Source: JAGWBD01 sp965220615
GTDB taxonomy: Bacteria; Chloroflexota; Anaerolineae; Aggregatilineales; Phototrophicaceae
NCBI GenBank assembly: GCA_965220615.1
Contig: CBDCQL010000002.1
Span: forward strand, 2,170,001-2,234,000
Length of the DNA: 64,000 bases
Direction of reading: 5' to 3'
Position numbers and translations under genes: made by a program. The notes below the pieces were generated by a model. It was not told the DNA's origin. It worked only from the letters and a program-made list of their open reading frames with translations, and did no database searches. This document shows positions 25,657-34,954 of this stretch, piece after piece (the first letter of the stretch is position 1; every line of letters begins with the position of its first letter).

Positions 25657-26261
25657 TGATAACGTTGGAACAGGCGATCGAAGACTTCTACCAAATTGCA
25701 GTAACCGAAGGCAAAAGGACATCCACCTTGCGCTTGGGTTCTCTCGCGGATCTTTGCGTGCAAGAATTGGAGAGACGGCAAGTACCGGGCGCGGGGAAAG
25801 AAATAATCGTACCCGGGATTGGGCGAGACAAGCAGTGGGATGTGGCGTGGAAATACGGAGGAAAGGTGCGTCTTGGCATCAGCCTAAAATCCATATTGAG
25901 CAATGTTGCCGGAACTGTGCCTAACCGGGCAGACGATCTTATGGGAGAAATGGCCAACGTTCAACTTCATTCACCTGAAATTGTCACGGGTTATGTGATG
26001 GTTTTTGATACACAGTCGGGTAACCGGCGGGACGGAAGGCGATGGGTCGACCTTTTTCGCTCTTATGTGGAACATCTGTCGGGCCGCCAAGCGCCTGCGT
26101 GGGCGGCAGGCATGGTTGAAGCAGCATCAATTGTCGAAGTGGACTTTTCAAGTGGCCCGCTGTTGCTTACCCCACCAACACTTGATGAATTTTTTGACCG
26201 ATTGGTTCAGCAACTGAAATTCAGAAATCCCGGCGCAATACCTTTCGATCCAGGAAAATAA
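25656..26261 (+). CDS. Candidate type II restriction endonuclease, islet 1
   Basis: 201 residues, translationally coupled to the methyltransferase. The central segment KQWDVAWKYGGKVRLGISLKSI has D62 followed 14 residues later by S76-L-K78, compatible with a PD-(D/E)XK core in which the second acidic residue is replaced, as in some known enzymes. The WD...SLKS spacing and the following NRADDLMGEMANVQL recall the PaeR7I group, but I cannot confirm this. No other function is suggested. It would cut unmodified DNA at the site protected by its partner. Low GC, like the methyltransferase. Position beside the methyltransferase is the strongest evidence. Confidence 0.65.
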   Translation: MITLEQAIEDFYQIAVTEGKRTSTLRLGSLADLCVQELERRQVPGAGKEIIVPGIGRDKQWDVAWKYGGKVRLGISLKSILSNVAGTVPNRADDLMGEMANVQLHSPEIVTGYVMVFDTQSGNRRDGRRWVDLFRSYVEHLSGRQAPAWAAGMVEAASIVEVDFSSGPLLLTPPTLDEFFDRLVQQLKFRNPGAIPFDPGK

Positions 26262-26270
26262 TTCAACAAC

Positions 26271-26299
26271 AGGCCCCTCTCCGTAGCGGAGAGGGGCCT
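26271..26299. terminator. Bidirectional hairpin terminator between islet 1 and groEL
   Basis: A perfect 13-base inverted repeat (AGGCCCCTCTCCG / CGGAGAGGGGCCT) with a three-base loop lies between the nuclease stop and the groEL stop, which converge. It is expected to end transcription from both sides, although the T-run is weak in either direction. Confidence 0.75.
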
Positions 26300-26338
26300 C
26301 GGAGTGAGTGCGCTTGACAACGCGCCCTTCATCCCAGT

Positions 26339-27982
<1,644 letters not shown>

Positions 27983-28034
27983 TGTGCTTTTCTCCAGACT
28001 CTTGCAACAGGTCGTTTGGTTGGTGGGGGCCGGC

Positions 28035-28334
28035 TCAGCCTTCGAGCACGCCCAGAATGTCACTTTCCTTCATGATGAGCAGCTTCTGCCCGTCCAGCTT
28101 GATCTCGGTGCCGGCGTACTTGGCGAACAACACAACGTCGTCCACCGCCACGTCCATTGGGACGCGTTTGCCGTCGTCATCGCGCATGCCAGCGCCCGCT
28201 GCCAGTACCTTGCCCTGTTGCGGTTTTTCCTTGGCCGTCTCCGGCAGCACCAGCTGCCCGCCGGCAAAGGTCTCCTCCTGCTCGACCGGTTCGATCAGCA
28301 GGCGGTCGCCCAGGGGACGAAGATTGATGCTCAT
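28035..28334 (-). CDS. groS: Co-chaperonin GroES (10 kDa)
   Basis: 99 residues. The N-terminus INLRPLGDRLLIEPVEQEE and the mobile loop TFAGGQLVLPETAKEKPQQGKVLAAGAG are characteristic, as is the ending KLLIMKESDILGVLEG. It caps the GroEL ring during folding. GGAGGGAG lies right before the ATG. First gene of the groESL operon, behind a promoter at 28399-28427 and a CIRCE-like inverted repeat at 28360-28385, so heat-shock control by HrcA is likely. Confidence 0.97.
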   Translation of the reverse strand: MSINLRPLGDRLLIEPVEQEETFAGGQLVLPETAKEKPQQGKVLAAGAGMRDDDGKRVPMDVAVDDVVLFAKYAGTEIKLDGQKLLIMKESDILGVLEG

Positions 28335-28359
28335 GAACTCCCTCCATTGGCTGTCCCTG

Positions 28360-28385
28360 TTGGCACTCTCAAGGTTGAGTGCCAG
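28360..28385 (-). promoter_or_regulatory. CIRCE-like HrcA operator upstream of groES
   Basis: TTGGCACTC and GAGTGCCAG form a perfect-core inverted repeat as in the CIRCE element (TTAGCACTC-N9-GAGTGCTAA). The spacer here is eight bases rather than nine. It lies just downstream of the -10 box, where repressor binding would block transcription. Confidence 0.8.
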
Positions 28386-28398
28386 TTAACCTGCGCGC

Positions 28399-28427
28399 AT
28401 CGTAGCAAAACGCGGCGCCAGATTCAA
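28399..28427 (-). promoter_or_regulatory. groESL promoter
   Basis: TTGAAT, a 17-base spacer and TACGAT on the minus strand, placed directly upstream of the CIRCE-like operator. Confidence 0.65.
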
Positions 28428-28512
28428 TACAGAGGTCGCATCTCAGGGATTTCTGGCAAAGTTCTTACGAAGCTGCCAGCGGTGAGTCTGTGCTTCAGCC
28501 GCAGGAAGAATA

Positions 28513-28528
28513 CAGGGCGAAGGCCCTG
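28513..28528 (-). terminator. Possible weak hairpin downstream of nadE
   Basis: CAGGGC-GAAG-GCCCTG is a six-base stem lying about 70 bases after the nadE stop. There is only a short mixed T-rich tail on the minus strand, so termination is uncertain. Confidence 0.3.
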
Positions 28529-28599
28529 GAAAGTTTGTCTCTGCGCCCCCCCATCACTCACGTCGGAGGCGGGACACGAGAGTCAACGGACTGGCGCCC

Positions 28600-29436
28600 T
28601 CAACCCACCCAGTCGCGCAAGTACAGAAAGTCGTGGCCCAGGGCGCGGTTGCTCAGCCGCGCGATGTTGGGCATGGTGCGCTTGTAGTGGTTGGCCTTGA
28701 CGCGCCGCCAGACATCCTCAACAAAGGCGCGTTCAAAGCCTTCCTCGACCACCTCGTCGACCACGTAGCGCTCGTCCACCAGCAGGTGGAGCACCTGGTC
28801 GACCTCCTCGTAGGTGAAGCCCAGCTCGTCCTCGTCGGTCTGGCCTTCCCACAGGTCCGCCGAGGGCGGCTTGTCGAGAATCGACTGCGGCAGGTCCAGC
28901 GCAGCCGCCAGTTGCCGCACCTGCGCCTTGTAGAGGTCGGCGATCGGCTGCAGGGCCACGCCGCTGTCGCCATAGATGGTCGAATAACCCAGCAGGAACT
29001 CGGTCTTGTTGCTGGTACCCATCACCAGCCCGCCCCAGGCGACCGACTGGTCGTAGGACACGATCATGCGCTGCCGCGCCATGATGTTGCCGCGCCGCCG
29101 CCGGTCCATCTCCGGGAAGCGTTCGAAGAGCGGCAGCACCATGGGCGTGATCTCGACGGTCAATGCAGGCAGGCCGAGGGCTTCGATCAGCAGGTCGGCG
29201 TCCGCCAGGCTGCCCGGCGAGGAGTCGCGCCAGGGCATACGGATGGCCAGCACGTTCTCCGTCCCCAGGGCGCGCGCGGCCAGCGTCGCCGACAACGCCG
29301 AGTCAATGCCGCCGGAGAGCGCGATGACGGCCCGCGGCAGACCCGCCTTCTGCGTCTGGTCGCGGATGAAACCGCAGAGGATCTGCGTCGCCAGGTCCGT
29401 GTCGATGGAGAGCCGCACCAGCACCCCGTCGCCCAT
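28600..29436 (-). CDS. nadE: NAD+ synthetase, synthetase domain only
   Basis: 278 residues from an ATG at 29436, six bases after the LLM gene stop; the frame is open further upstream without support. The ATP-pyrophosphatase loop is SGGIDSALSATLAARAL, with the later blocks MGTSNKTEFLLGYSTIYGD and DLYKAQVRQLAAALDLP, and KPPSADLWEGQTDEDELGFTYEEVDQVL, all typical of NadE. It amidates deamido-NAD to NAD. The protein lacks the N-terminal glutaminase domain of the glutamine-dependent enzyme. A separate nitrilase-fold protein at 35305-36174 matches that domain closely, so the two may form a split enzyme. Confidence 0.92.
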   Translation of the reverse strand: MGDGVLVRLSIDTDLATQILCGFIRDQTQKAGLPRAVIALSGGIDSALSATLAARALGTENVLAIRMPWRDSSPGSLADADLLIEALGLPALTVEITPMVLPLFERFPEMDRRRRGNIMARQRMIVSYDQSVAWGGLVMGTSNKTEFLLGYSTIYGDSGVALQPIADLYKAQVRQLAAALDLPQSILDKPPSADLWEGQTDEDELGFTYEEVDQVLHLLVDERYVVDEVVEEGFERAFVEDVWRRVKANHYKRTMPNIARLSNRALGHDFLYLRDWVG

Positions 29437-29441
29437 CGCGT

Positions 29442-30308
29442 TCAGGCGTTCCCGAAGGCCGAGACGAACTCTTCCACCAGCGCCAGATGCTCGGGCAGCG
29501 ACTCGCAGCCGGCGTTCATGGTATCCAGCGCGATGTGCGTCGCGCCCAGTTCGCGCCACTCGCCGACGAAGTCGTCCCACTGCGCGCGCTCCAGCTCGCC
29601 GGCATTGAGCCAGACGTTGATGCCGAAGTTGTCCGGGTCGCGCCCTTCATCCGCCAGGTACTGGCGCAGGCGCGGCACCCGCGAGCGGCCTTCCGCCAGG
29701 TCGGAGCCGGGCAGCATGCCGTCCGCCAGGCGCGCGGCGCGGCGCAGCACCACGTCGGCGTAGCCGCCGATCCAGACGGGGATCGGCCGCTGCACCGGCA
29801 GCGGATTGATGCCGGTCTGGCGCAACTGGTGGTACTGCCCGTCGAAGTCGACCAGGTCCTGCGTCCACAGGGCGCGCAACAGTTTGATCTGCTCCTCGGC
29901 GCGCCGCCCGCGGTCGCCGAAGTTCATGCCCATGCCCTCCAGTTCCACCTGGTTCCAGCCGATGCCGATGCCCAGCTGCAAACGTCCGCCGGAGAGGATG
30001 TCGATTTCGGCGGCCTGCTTGGCGACCAGCTGCGCCTGGCGCTGCGGCAGAATCACGATTCCGGTGAAAAACTCGATGCGCTCCGTGATGGCGGCGGCCC
30101 AGGCGAAGAAGGTCAGGATCTCGTGGAAGGAATCCCCGTCGGTGTAGGGCCCGGGCCAGGTCGCCACGTCGGCCGGCCGGTGACCCAGCACGTGGTCGAA
30201 GCAGAGCAGATAGTCGCAGCCCAGCGACTCGACGGTCTGAACATAGTTGCGCAGCGCGGCGACGTCCGTGCCGCTCTCGGTCTGGGGGAATACAGCGCCA
30301 GTTTTCAT
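29442..30308 (-). CDS. LLM-class F420/flavin-dependent oxidoreductase
   Basis: 288 residues. Luciferase-like monooxygenase family features are the start MKTGAVFPQTE, SLGCDYLLCFDHVLGH, TGIVILPQRQAQLVAKQAAEIDILSGGRLQLGIGIGWNQVEL and RPIPVWIGGYADVVLRRAARLADG. That set matches the TIGR03619-type proteins, many of which use coenzyme F420 in Actinobacteria and Chloroflexota. The substrate is unknown. GAGGTGAG precedes the ATG. It lies five bases upstream of nadE and is probably cotranscribed; an F420 requirement is inferred from the family, not shown. Confidence 0.85.
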   Translation of the reverse strand: MKTGAVFPQTESGTDVAALRNYVQTVESLGCDYLLCFDHVLGHRPADVATWPGPYTDGDSFHEILTFFAWAAAITERIEFFTGIVILPQRQAQLVAKQAAEIDILSGGRLQLGIGIGWNQVELEGMGMNFGDRGRRAEEQIKLLRALWTQDLVDFDGQYHQLRQTGINPLPVQRPIPVWIGGYADVVLRRAARLADGMLPGSDLAEGRSRVPRLRQYLADEGRDPDNFGINVWLNAGELERAQWDDFVGEWRELGATHIALDTMNAGCESLPEHLALVEEFVSAFGNA

Positions 30309-30373
30309 GTCTTTTGTCTCACCTCAATGCAGGGACGCAACAGCTTGTGGCCGGGGTGCCGAATGGCGACGGT

Positions 30374-31321
30374 TCAGCCAATGGCGCGCCTCAAGCCCGA
30401 AAGATAACCCGTTCTCATTCGTTCGCTGACCACGGCGTCCATGACCAGCATCTCCACGCCGTGAAACAGTCCTTCGTACACCAGCAGGTCGGTCGGGACG
30501 CCGGCGACCATCAGACGCCGGGCGTATTCGATGTTTTCGTCGCGGAACAGGTCCAGCGTGCCGACCGTAACCAGGGCCGGCGGCAGTCCCGTCAGGTCTT
30601 TCGCGCGCGTGGCCGCCGCGTAGGGGGAGACGTGATCAGTGCCGTACTCATCGCCCAGATACATCTTCCAGGCCTTGAAAGACACCTCCCGGTTCCAGAC
30701 CGTAGGACAGGTGTCTTCGTGTCCCGAGGGGGTATCGTGAGTGTCGTCAATCATGGGATAGATCAACAGTTGGTACGCGAGGTCGGGACCCCCGTGGTCC
30801 CGGTTGTAGAGTGCCAGACCCGCCGTCAGGCCGCCGCCCGCGCTGCCGCCGCCGATGGCGAGTCGCCCGGTATCGATGCCCAGCTCCTCGCTGTTGTCGA
30901 CCATCCACCTCAGCGCGGCGAAGCAATCGCCGATGCTTTCGCGGTAGGTCACTTCCGGGGCAAGGCGATAATCGACCGAGACCACCGTACAGCCGACAAC
31001 TTCGGCGAATTCGATGCAACGGGCGTCATCACGCGCCAGGCCCACGATATAGCCGCCGCCATGCATCCAGAGCAACCCGCCGCGCGGCGCGGGACCGGGC
31101 GGCTGGTAAATCACCACGGGAATGTCGCAGTCCGGCCCGGGGATCGTGGTTTCCTTGATCGTCACGTCAGTGAGCGGGAGACTGGCGCGCATTTCGAGGT
31201 TACTCGCCAGGGTCATCTCGCGCGCCAGGGGAGGGTCGTCGCCAATGGCAATATAGCGCTCGGGCGGGTGTTCGTAAATGGCGTGGGCGACTTCAGGGTC
31301 GATTCTGTCGATAAAGGACAT
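30374..31321 (-). CDS. Alpha/beta hydrolase of the hormone-sensitive-lipase family
   Basis: 315 residues. The oxyanion-hole motif HGGGYIVG (87-94) and the nucleophile elbow GGGSAGGG (S160) define the HSL/esterase family; the acid lies in TVGTLDLFRDEN and the histidine in EGLFHGVEM. Probably a cytosolic carboxylesterase acting on small acyl esters. It heads a run in the same direction as the LLM gene and nadE. Host-like base composition. The region upstream (31322-31560) is non-coding and marks the transition into the second methyltransferase islet. Confidence 0.88.
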   Translation of the reverse strand: MSFIDRIDPEVAHAIYEHPPERYIAIGDDPPLAREMTLASNLEMRASLPLTDVTIKETTIPGPDCDIPVVIYQPPGPAPRGGLLWMHGGGYIVGLARDDARCIEFAEVVGCTVVSVDYRLAPEVTYRESIGDCFAALRWMVDNSEELGIDTGRLAIGGGSAGGGLTAGLALYNRDHGGPDLAYQLLIYPMIDDTHDTPSGHEDTCPTVWNREVSFKAWKMYLGDEYGTDHVSPYAAATRAKDLTGLPPALVTVGTLDLFRDENIEYARRLMVAGVPTDLLVYEGLFHGVEMLVMDAVVSERMRTGYLSGLRRAIG

Positions 31322-31582
31322 GGTCTACATCCCCGTACGAAAAGCCGGCAGTCTCTTCCACTGCCCTGGGCAATAGCCTATCGCGGCCCCCGGGCTTCGC
31401 CAACCGCAGGATGGAGTCGCCTGGCGGAGTCTCCGAATATTGAAGAAGGGGAATCAGGCAGGACTTGAATTCACACGACTCGATGACTCGTCTGCGACCT
31501 TCACCAAAGTCGGTCGCTTTGAGCCGCCACCGGAAAATGAATTACGCGTTGCAGCATGATATACCAGAGTGCCCATAATCCT
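31322..31582. other. Intergenic stretch before islet 2
   Basis: No gene, RNA or convincing hairpin recognised. Base composition falls from left to right. The stretch GGACTTGAATTCACACGAC near 31460 recalls a tRNA T-arm in antisense but does not fold as a tRNA. Confidence 0.4.
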
Positions 31583-31612
31583 TTGGCAAACCGACTCTTT
31601 GGACACTATAAT
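31583..31612 (+). promoter_or_regulatory. Consensus-like promoter before a broken gene
   Basis: TTGGCA, an 18-base spacer and a perfect TATAAT, the strongest promoter match in the window. It points into the apparent cupin remnant at 31619 and on to the islet 2 methyltransferase, which it may now drive. Confidence 0.6.
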
Positions 31613-31618
31613 TCAGGT

Positions 31619-31735
31619 ATGAAACAGTCAATTTCGGCACCTGGAACGCACTGCCGGAAGATCCTGTTGCGGGGCGGGTTAGTCCGCATGTTCTCCAACG
31701 ATGATAACGTCGAGGCATGATTCATGGACACTGGA
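31619..31735 (+). pseudogene. Possible 5' remnant of a cupin-family gene
   Basis: From the ATG six bases after the promoter the direct frame gives only 33 codons. Reading in the next frame gives ETVNFGTWNALPEDPVAGRVSPHVLQR and the first frame continues RMFSNDDNVEA; together these resemble the opening of small cupin proteins (DWxxLPEEP...RRxFSGDNVMxA). A single frameshift would join them, and the sequence then stops matching anything shortly before the methyltransferase gene. I read this as a gene whose body was replaced when islet 2 arrived. Tentative: the match is by eye to a short, common pattern, and a leaderless 33-residue peptide is the alternative. Confidence 0.35.
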
Positions 31736-31786
31736 TGGCCGAACGATGCAACCTGCCATCAGAGTGGTCGCATGACTGTCAAGTAG

Positions 31787-32677
31787 ATGCGGGCCGATCG
31801 AATTCCTTCATTACCTGCCCGGCCATACGCCATTCACCAGATGGATGCATTTGATTGGCTGAAGAGCGCCAGACGCAACTCCATTCATGCAGTCGTGACG
31901 GATCCGCCATTTGGTGTGCTGGAATACACTCCCGACCAGCTTGCCAAACACCGCAATGGTCATGGCGGGGTGTGGCGCATTCCACCGAACTTTGATGGAG
32001 CGACGCGGAAGCCAGTGCCACGGTTCACTGCTCTTACTGAGTCCGACAGGGATAAGATTCGCCTGTTTTTCACGGAGTTTGCCTGGCTTCTGTACAACGT
32101 GGTGGTGCCAGGGGCGCACGTCTTTGTAGCGGCTACGCCGGTTGTGTCTCACCTGGTGTACGAACCTTTCATTGAGGCGGGCTTTGAGAAACGTGGTGAA
32201 ATTGTGCGCATCGTCAAGACGCTGCGCGGCGGCGACCGACCGAAGAACGCCGAAAAGGAGTATCCAGGCGTCAACGTCATGCCAAGGTCGAGTTGGGAAC
32301 CCTGGGGATTGTTTCGAAAGCCAATCGAGGGTCGGGTGCAAGACAATCTTCGGCGATGGGGTACTGGTGGTCTTCGGCGAATATCCGAAAGGCGCCCCTT
32401 CCGTGATGTGATTGAGTGTGCGCCAGCACGCGGCCCTGAGCGAAAGATTGCCGACCATCCGTCTCTAAAGCCACAGGCACTTATGAGGCAACTGGTGCAT
32501 GCATCGCTGCCACTGGGAGAGGGGATCGTACTTGACCCGTTCATGGGCTCCGGTGCGACCATTGCGGCGGCCACCGCACTTGGGATTCGTAGCGTCGGGA
32601 TCGAAATAGATGCCGACTTCTTCCGCCTTGCCGAGACAGCGATACCGAGACTCGCAGAGTTGCCTTATGCGCCGTGA
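31787..32677 (+). CDS. Beta-class DNA methyltransferase, islet 2
   Basis: 296 residues. Motif IV is DPPF (39-42), followed much later by motif I DPFMGSGAT (250-258), the beta-class order; DPPF is common to N6-adenine and N4-cytosine enzymes, so the base modified is open. HPSLKPQALMRQLVHASLP before motif I is also standard for this class. The region between, with HVFVAATPVVSHLVYEPFIEAGF, probably includes target recognition. Base composition is lower in GC than the host genes on both sides. The nuclease gene that follows starts inside its last codons, overlapping by 11 bases. Confidence 0.87.
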   Translation: MRADRIPSLPARPYAIHQMDAFDWLKSARRNSIHAVVTDPPFGVLEYTPDQLAKHRNGHGGVWRIPPNFDGATRKPVPRFTALTESDRDKIRLFFTEFAWLLYNVVVPGAHVFVAATPVVSHLVYEPFIEAGFEKRGEIVRIVKTLRGGDRPKNAEKEYPGVNVMPRSSWEPWGLFRKPIEGRVQDNLRRWGTGGLRRISERRPFRDVIECAPARGPERKIADHPSLKPQALMRQLVHASLPLGEGIVLDPFMGSGATIAAATALGIRSVGIEIDADFFRLAETAIPRLAELPYAP

Positions 32678-33275
32678 CGACTTTAATTCAACAGTCGCCC
32701 TTCCAGGAGGTCTCACTGTCGCAGCGATTCGGAACGCGACCGAATATATTGAGCGCGAACTGGTCGACCTGGTAGATATCTATTTTGAGCAAGCGAACCT
32801 GTTTGGCGGGCTCGTTGGCATCTACGGGACACGGGCACTTGATGCGACGAGCGTCTATGAGAAGCACCGAAACCGGGATCTCGCCGCTCAACGATTACCC
32901 GATCTTCGCCGTCGGGGGAGCACTGACCCGCCGTCACCGCAAGACTCGCTCGAATCGAAGGCGAGCATTCGCCCATGGGCGTTGCAGGCCCACTACGACC
33001 ACCCTGGCTGGTACATCGTCTGGCGCTATCTGGTTGACCCAACAGAAACGTATGAGCCGGACCGCACGGTCATCATCTGGCGCATAGACGTTGCATTCCT
33101 GGAGAAGCGCGACTGGAAGTATGAAGGTAGTGGCGCCAGCTCAAGGGGAGGTGGCAGAACTCACACATTCGGCCTTCACCGTCCAGCATCGCGGCTGCGA
33201 GGAAAGGCCGTGTATGCACGCTCTGACGTAGTGCTACGGAGTGGTAAACCAGGCCCTGCGAATGGTGACAATTGA
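32667..33275 (+). CDS. Candidate restriction endonuclease, islet 2
   Basis: 202 residues from an ATG at 32667 that overlaps the methyltransferase end. I do not recognise the family. A stretch TDPPSPQDSLESKASI puts D87 nine residues before E96-S-K98, compatible with a PD-(D/E)XK catalytic core, and it is followed by RPWALQAHYDHPGWYIVWRYLVDP, rich in aromatic residues. The N-terminus is helical (ATEYIERELVDLVDIYFEQ). Overlap with the methyltransferase and shared composition make a cognate restriction enzyme the best guess. No toxin, helicase or specificity-subunit features were seen. The specificity cannot be predicted. Confidence 0.6.
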   Translation: MRRDDFNSTVALPGGLTVAAIRNATEYIERELVDLVDIYFEQANLFGGLVGIYGTRALDATSVYEKHRNRDLAAQRLPDLRRRGSTDPPSPQDSLESKASIRPWALQAHYDHPGWYIVWRYLVDPTETYEPDRTVIIWRIDVAFLEKRDWKYEGSGASSRGGGRTHTFGLHRPASRLRGKAVYARSDVVLRSGKPGPANGDN

Positions 33276-33444
33276 GAAGTGATTACTTGAGTGAAAAGCA
33301 GGACAAACGCAAGATCTAAAGCCATTGTGAACACAAAGACGACACCCGCAGAGCAGTCTCTGGCCGCGGTCCGTCGCCATCCGCACCGACCACAGAAACT
33401 CGCCAATTTGCACGCTCTGTCAGTTAATCCCGACGCGCTCGCTC
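33276..33444. other. Gap between islet 2 nuclease and the gene-end remnant
   Basis: A 62-codon GTG-initiated frame (33291-33479) runs through this stretch into the direct repeat, but it has no recognisable motif or ribosome site and is probably chance. Confidence 0.4.
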
Positions 33445-33556
33445 TTACAGCGAATCCTCCCCCATCACCCGCTGACTGAAAGCCGTGATGCGGTGGGGGT
33501 AGTCTTCCTCGCAGATTCGTCCGGGGGCATAGGCACAGGGAACTTCGTGTTCACCC
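33445..33556 (-). pseudogene. Detached 3' end of the SnoaL-like gene
   Basis: Read on the minus strand, this segment continues EEDYPHRITAFSQRVMG exactly as in the intact gene at 34955-35308, then adds EDSL and a TAA stop at 33445. Similarity ends abruptly upstream, before the EED codons. It looks like the displaced original gene end left on the far side of the methyltransferase-HNH insertion. Confidence 0.65.
33460..33511. repeat. Left copy of a 52-base direct repeat flanking the methyltransferase-HNH gene
   Basis: Aligns with 34958-35009 over 52 bases with two mismatches (at 33481 and 33505). It begins CCCCATCACCCGCTGACTGA. Confidence 0.92.
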
Positions 33557-34930
33557 TCATTGTATGATCCCGCTGTCCCGCAACTTCACCAACAGTTCTT
33601 CCTGTGTGCCGGTGCCTTTCGTGGAATTGCAGGCGCCGCAGAGCAATTGCAGATTGTCGATATGGTCCGTGCCACCGCGCGCGATGGGCAACATGTGGTC
33701 AATGCTCAGGTTTCGAAACGGGAAGGAAATGCGGCAGCCATTACAGATTCCCTCCTGCCGGCCAAAAAGCACGTGTTTGTGGCTGCGGTAACCGGGTAAG
33801 CGTCCCAGATCCGTGCGGCGGGGGATATCCCTGCGATGCGTTACATCGTAAAACATTTTCAGTTCTTTTCTGAGACGTGACTGAACCAGATCAACGGCCC
33901 TTGCGCTGAGATCGATACCTGCCCATTTCCTGTGGTGTTTTTCGGCAGCGACCAACGCTGTCGCACAACCACAAAATGGGTCGAGTATCATGTCGTCTTC
34001 ATTGCTGCTGGCCAATACGACACGTTCCAGAAGTTTAAGGGGTTTCTGGGTGGGAAAGCCGGTTCGTTCGTCTTTGGGAGTATGCATCATGTCTGGAATG
34101 TCGCGCCAGACATCTCCAGACAATTTTCTTTCGATGATCTGGCCGTTTTTGATCTCCAAATAATACTTGATCCGTATGTTGCCATTTCTCGTGTGATGTA
34201 TCCTTCCTTCCGCTTCCAGTTTTGCAATGCTTTCGTCTGTGTAATCCCCTCTCGGACTGGTTTTGAAAGGCAACCATTGCTCATCAAAATAAATGTGTGC
34301 AGGGAGCAATTTCTGCTTGCGAAACTCTTTTCTCTCATTTTTGTCTGCAGGATACGGATAAAAATGCTCTACATATACTCTGTTGTGAACTCTGCCCTCT
34401 TCCGGGCCATAAAGTAACAGCATGTCGTGGTTTCTTGGAAATTGTCTTGCAGTAGCCTTTGCACCTCTTCCGCCATAGTTCCAGATTACTTCGTTGCGAA
34501 ACTGCTTCCCGTGAAAAATCGCGTCCATCAACACCTTCAGATAGTGCCCGGCCGTATGGTCACAGTGAAGGTACAGGCTGCCCCTGTTCTTGAGTATGCG
34601 CTTCATTTCCATGAGCCGAACCGCCATCCAGATCAGGTACGCCTGCATATCTGAACCCTTGACCAGGGCAGCGGATTCGATGAAGCGGAAGAGACCTGGG
34701 TGTTCCTCAGCGATCAGACCCGTCCAGGCGACATCGACATCCTCCAGGGTCCAGGCATCACGGAAGGAAGCTTCTGCCGCCTCACTGCCGATCGGGGCGG
34801 AGAACAACTGATTCTTGTTGAAGGGCGGGTCAAGGTAGATCAGGTCGACGCAGGAACTGTTCATGCCACGCATGATATCCAGGTTATCGCCGGTCCAGAT
34901 TGTCTTGTTGGCCCAGTTGGCCTGGTTCAT
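33557..34930 (-). CDS. DNA methyltransferase fused to a C-terminal HNH nuclease domain, islet 3
   Basis: 457 residues. The N-terminal part is a beta-class methyltransferase with motif IV DPPFNKN (34-40) and motif I DPFCGCATA (about 320), separated by a long recognition region with NYGGRGAKATARQFPRNHD and, before motif I, FPTQKPLKLLERVV. The last 70 residues are an HNH domain: CNGC and CGAC form the zinc-knuckle pairs, H412 lies in SIDHMLPIARGG, and NLQLLCGACNSTKG supplies the Asn and final basic residues. One polypeptide could both modify and cut DNA. AGGGGG precedes the ATG; the gene has no promoter of its own in the 24-base gap and probably depends on the host operon. Markedly lower GC than its surroundings. 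Confidence 0.88.
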   Translation of the reverse strand: MNQANWANKTIWTGDNLDIMRGMNSSCVDLIYLDPPFNKNQLFSAPIGSEAAEASFRDAWTLEDVDVAWTGLIAEEHPGLFRFIESAALVKGSDMQAYLIWMAVRLMEMKRILKNRGSLYLHCDHTAGHYLKVLMDAIFHGKQFRNEVIWNYGGRGAKATARQFPRNHDMLLLYGPEEGRVHNRVYVEHFYPYPADKNERKEFRKQKLLPAHIYFDEQWLPFKTSPRGDYTDESIAKLEAEGRIHHTRNGNIRIKYYLEIKNGQIIERKLSGDVWRDIPDMMHTPKDERTGFPTQKPLKLLERVVLASSNEDDMILDPFCGCATALVAAEKHHRKWAGIDLSARAVDLVQSRLRKELKMFYDVTHRRDIPRRTDLGRLPGYRSHKHVLFGRQEGICNGCRISFPFRNLSIDHMLPIARGGTDHIDNLQLLCGACNSTKGTGTQEELLVKLRDSGIIQ

Positions 34931-34954
34931 GGCGCCCCCTTCGGCAGCACCAGT

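Noticed and set aside
31455..31510. tRNA-like sequence GGACTTGAATTCACACGAC
   Set aside because: Recalls an antisense T-arm but no acceptor, D-arm or anticodon arm can be paired, so neither a tRNA nor an attachment site is supported.
33291..33479. 62-codon GTG-initiated frame after the islet 2 nuclease
   Set aside because: No ribosome site, no motif, and its end lies inside the direct repeat; probably chance.
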